Positions 63,140 through 64,000 of a stretch of 64,000 nucleotides of DNA are shown piece by piece (position 1 is the first letter of the stretch; each line of letters begins with the position of its first letter). The position numbers were made by a program, and so were the translations under genes. The notes beneath the pieces were generated by a model. The model saw only the letters and a program-made list of their open reading frames with translations, searched no databases and was not told where the DNA came from. The stretch is from Cellulophaga fucicola (lineage in GTDB: Bacteria; Bacteroidota; Bacteroidia; Flavobacteriales; Flavobacteriaceae): positions 441,579 through 505,578 of the forward strand of contig NZ_FPIY01000002.1 in NCBI RefSeq assembly GCF_900119145.1. The letters are read 5' to 3'.

Positions 63140-64000
63140 CTAAAAGTATCCTTGTTGTTTTCTTTTCTCCATAGCAGCTTCAGAACGCTTATCATCTATA
63201 CGTGCACCACGTTCAGAAATTTTAGAATCCCTAATTTCTTCTACTACCTTATCTATAGAATCTGCTTTAGATAAGACGGCCGCTGTACAAGACATATCGC
63301 CAACTGTTCTAAAACGAACCCAACGTTCTTCTACAACCTCATCTTCTGCTCTAAAAACAACATCATCTTCTGCAGACCAGATTAATCCATCTCTTAAAAA
63401 TATATTTCTTTTGTGTGCAAAATAGATAGATGGAATTTCGATATCCTCTTTCTGAATATAGCTCCACACATCTAACTCTGTCCAGTTACTAATAGGAAAA
63501 ACACGTACATTTTGTCCTATTTCTATGGTACCGTTTAACATATCAAACAATTCTGGTCTTTGGTTTTTTTCATCCCATTGTCCAAAATCGTCACGAACAG
63601 AAAAAATACGTTCTTTAGCTCTCGCTTTTTCTTCATCTCTACGAGCACCACCAATACAAGCATCGAACTTAAATTCTTCAATAGCATCTAAAAGCGTAGT
63701 AGTCTGCAACATATTTCTACTTGCATACTTCCCCGTTTCTTCTACTACTTTTCCTTGATCTATAGAATCTTGTACATTTCTTACAATAAGCTCTACACCC
63801 AATTCTTTAACCAATTTATCTCTAAAAGCAATAGTTTCAGGAAAATTATGTCCTGTATCTATATGCATTAACGGAAAAGGAATTTTTGCTGGCCAAAATG
63901 CTTTTTGAGCCAAACGTACTAGTGTAATACTATCTTTTCCTCCAGAAAACAATAATACAGGTTTTTCAAACTGTGCTACTACTTCTCTAAAAATGTAAAT
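63140..64000 (-). CDS. cysD: Sulfate adenylyltransferase subunit 2 (5' end outside window)
   Basis: CysD, a PP-loop enzyme, makes adenosine 5'-phosphosulfate from ATP and sulfate. The PP-loop FSGGKDSITLVRLA, GGARRDEEKARAKER and the C-terminal KRSEAAMEKRKQQGYF identify it. The frame stays open to the window edge, with IYIFREVVAQFEKPVL before the PP-loop, as in complete CysD. The TTG at 63952 therefore is not the start; the true start lies beyond base 64000. About 15 residues are probably missing. Confidence 0.95.
   Translation of the reverse strand: MYIFREVVAQFEKPVLLFSGGKDSITLVRLAQKAFWPAKIPFPLMHIDTGHNFPETIAFRDKLVKELGVELIVRNVQDSIDQGKVVEETGKYASRNMLQTTTLLDAIEEFKFDACIGGARRDEEKARAKERIFSVRDDFGQWDEKNQRPELFDMLNGTIEIGQNVRVFPISNWTELDVWSYIQKEDIEIPSIYFAHKRNIFLRDGLIWSAEDDVVFRAEDEVVEERWVRFRTVGDMSCTAAVLSKADSIDKVVEEIRDSKISERGARIDDKRSEAAMEKRKQQGYF

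Noticed and set aside
63140-63952. cysD as a complete gene starting at TTG 63952
   Set aside because: The frame continues to the window edge with the conserved residues found before the PP-loop, so the 5' end is outside.
1-64000. CRISPR arrays, insertion sequences, phage genes, rRNA
   Set aside because: Looked for repeated spacers, transposase-like frames and rRNA stretches; none seen.

Overview
The window is a contiguous piece of chromosome from a low-GC, probably marine member of the Flavobacteriaceae (Bacteroidota). The lineage call rests on the gliding-motility genes gldA, gldB and gldC, a TonB receptor with a carboxypeptidase-like N-terminal domain, paired DUF3857 transglutaminase-like proteins, a DnaG without zinc ligands, a split MetH, a sulfite/nitrite reductase with a HEPN tail, promoters of the TAnnTTTG type and the near absence of Shine-Dalgarno sites. 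I see no insertion sequence, phage, CRISPR array, rRNA or plasmid gene. The genus cannot be fixed from the sequence.

Layout. 1-16.2 kb: a tRNA-Arg, yqeY, and a complete dcw (division and cell wall) cluster read leftwards: mraZ, rsmH, ftsL, ftsI, murE, mraY, murD, ftsW, murG, murC, ftsQ, ftsA, ftsZ. Most junctions overlap or nearly touch. It starts from a promoter carrying three GTGGTA repeats on a 10-bp period, a likely MraZ operator. 16.4-28 kb: an alpha/beta hydrolase, engB, a three-gene metal (probably zinc) uptake cassette, gldB-gldC, nadE, an atypical response regulator, a metallo-beta-lactamase-fold protein and dnaG. 28-33.4 kb: a four-helix membrane protein, an outer-membrane barrel protein with its ECF sigma/anti-sigma-like pair, a polyprenyl synthase and a LipL32-family secreted protein. 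33.4-42.9 kb: a leftward housekeeping run (rsgA, dtd, two DUF3857 proteins, a MazG-like hydrolase, aroA, queA, rlmN). 43-47.7 kb: a small secreted protein under a sigma-54 promoter, then the aromatic amino acid operon pheA-aminotransferase-tyrA-aroG/chorismate mutase. 47.9-51.8 kb: gldA, a serine hydrolase, a DUF2807 lipoprotein and a PagL-like deacylase. 51.8-57 kb: metF and the two halves of metH behind a SAM-I riboswitch. 57-64 kb: assimilatory sulfate reduction and siroheme genes (ferredoxin-NADP reductase, sirC-type, cobA, sulfite reductase, cysN, partial cysD).

How the parts connect. Sulfate activation (CysDN), siroheme synthesis (CobA plus the dehydrogenase), the siroheme reductase and a ferredoxin-NADP reductase form one sulfur-assimilation block. 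It borders the methionine methyl-cycle genes, which are under S-adenosylmethionine control. The aromatic operon holds prephenate dehydratase, an aminotransferase, prephenate dehydrogenase and the entry enzyme DAHP synthase fused to chorismate mutase.

Main discovery. Upstream of pheA (47511-47633) lies what reads as a complete ribosome-mediated transcription attenuator. It has a 23-residue leader peptide with 10 aromatic residues, an 11-bp terminator with a U-run, and a mutually exclusive antiterminator arm inside the last leader codons. PheA itself lacks the usual Phe-binding signature in its ACT domain, so transcription control may have replaced feedback inhibition. Other points of note are two promoters with identical palindrome-to-promoter spacing upstream of the LipL32 homologue and the four-helix membrane protein, a response regulator with Glu at the phospho-acceptor position, a structured repeat-like element between metH and metF, and a perfect 25-bp inverted repeat next to the tRNA.
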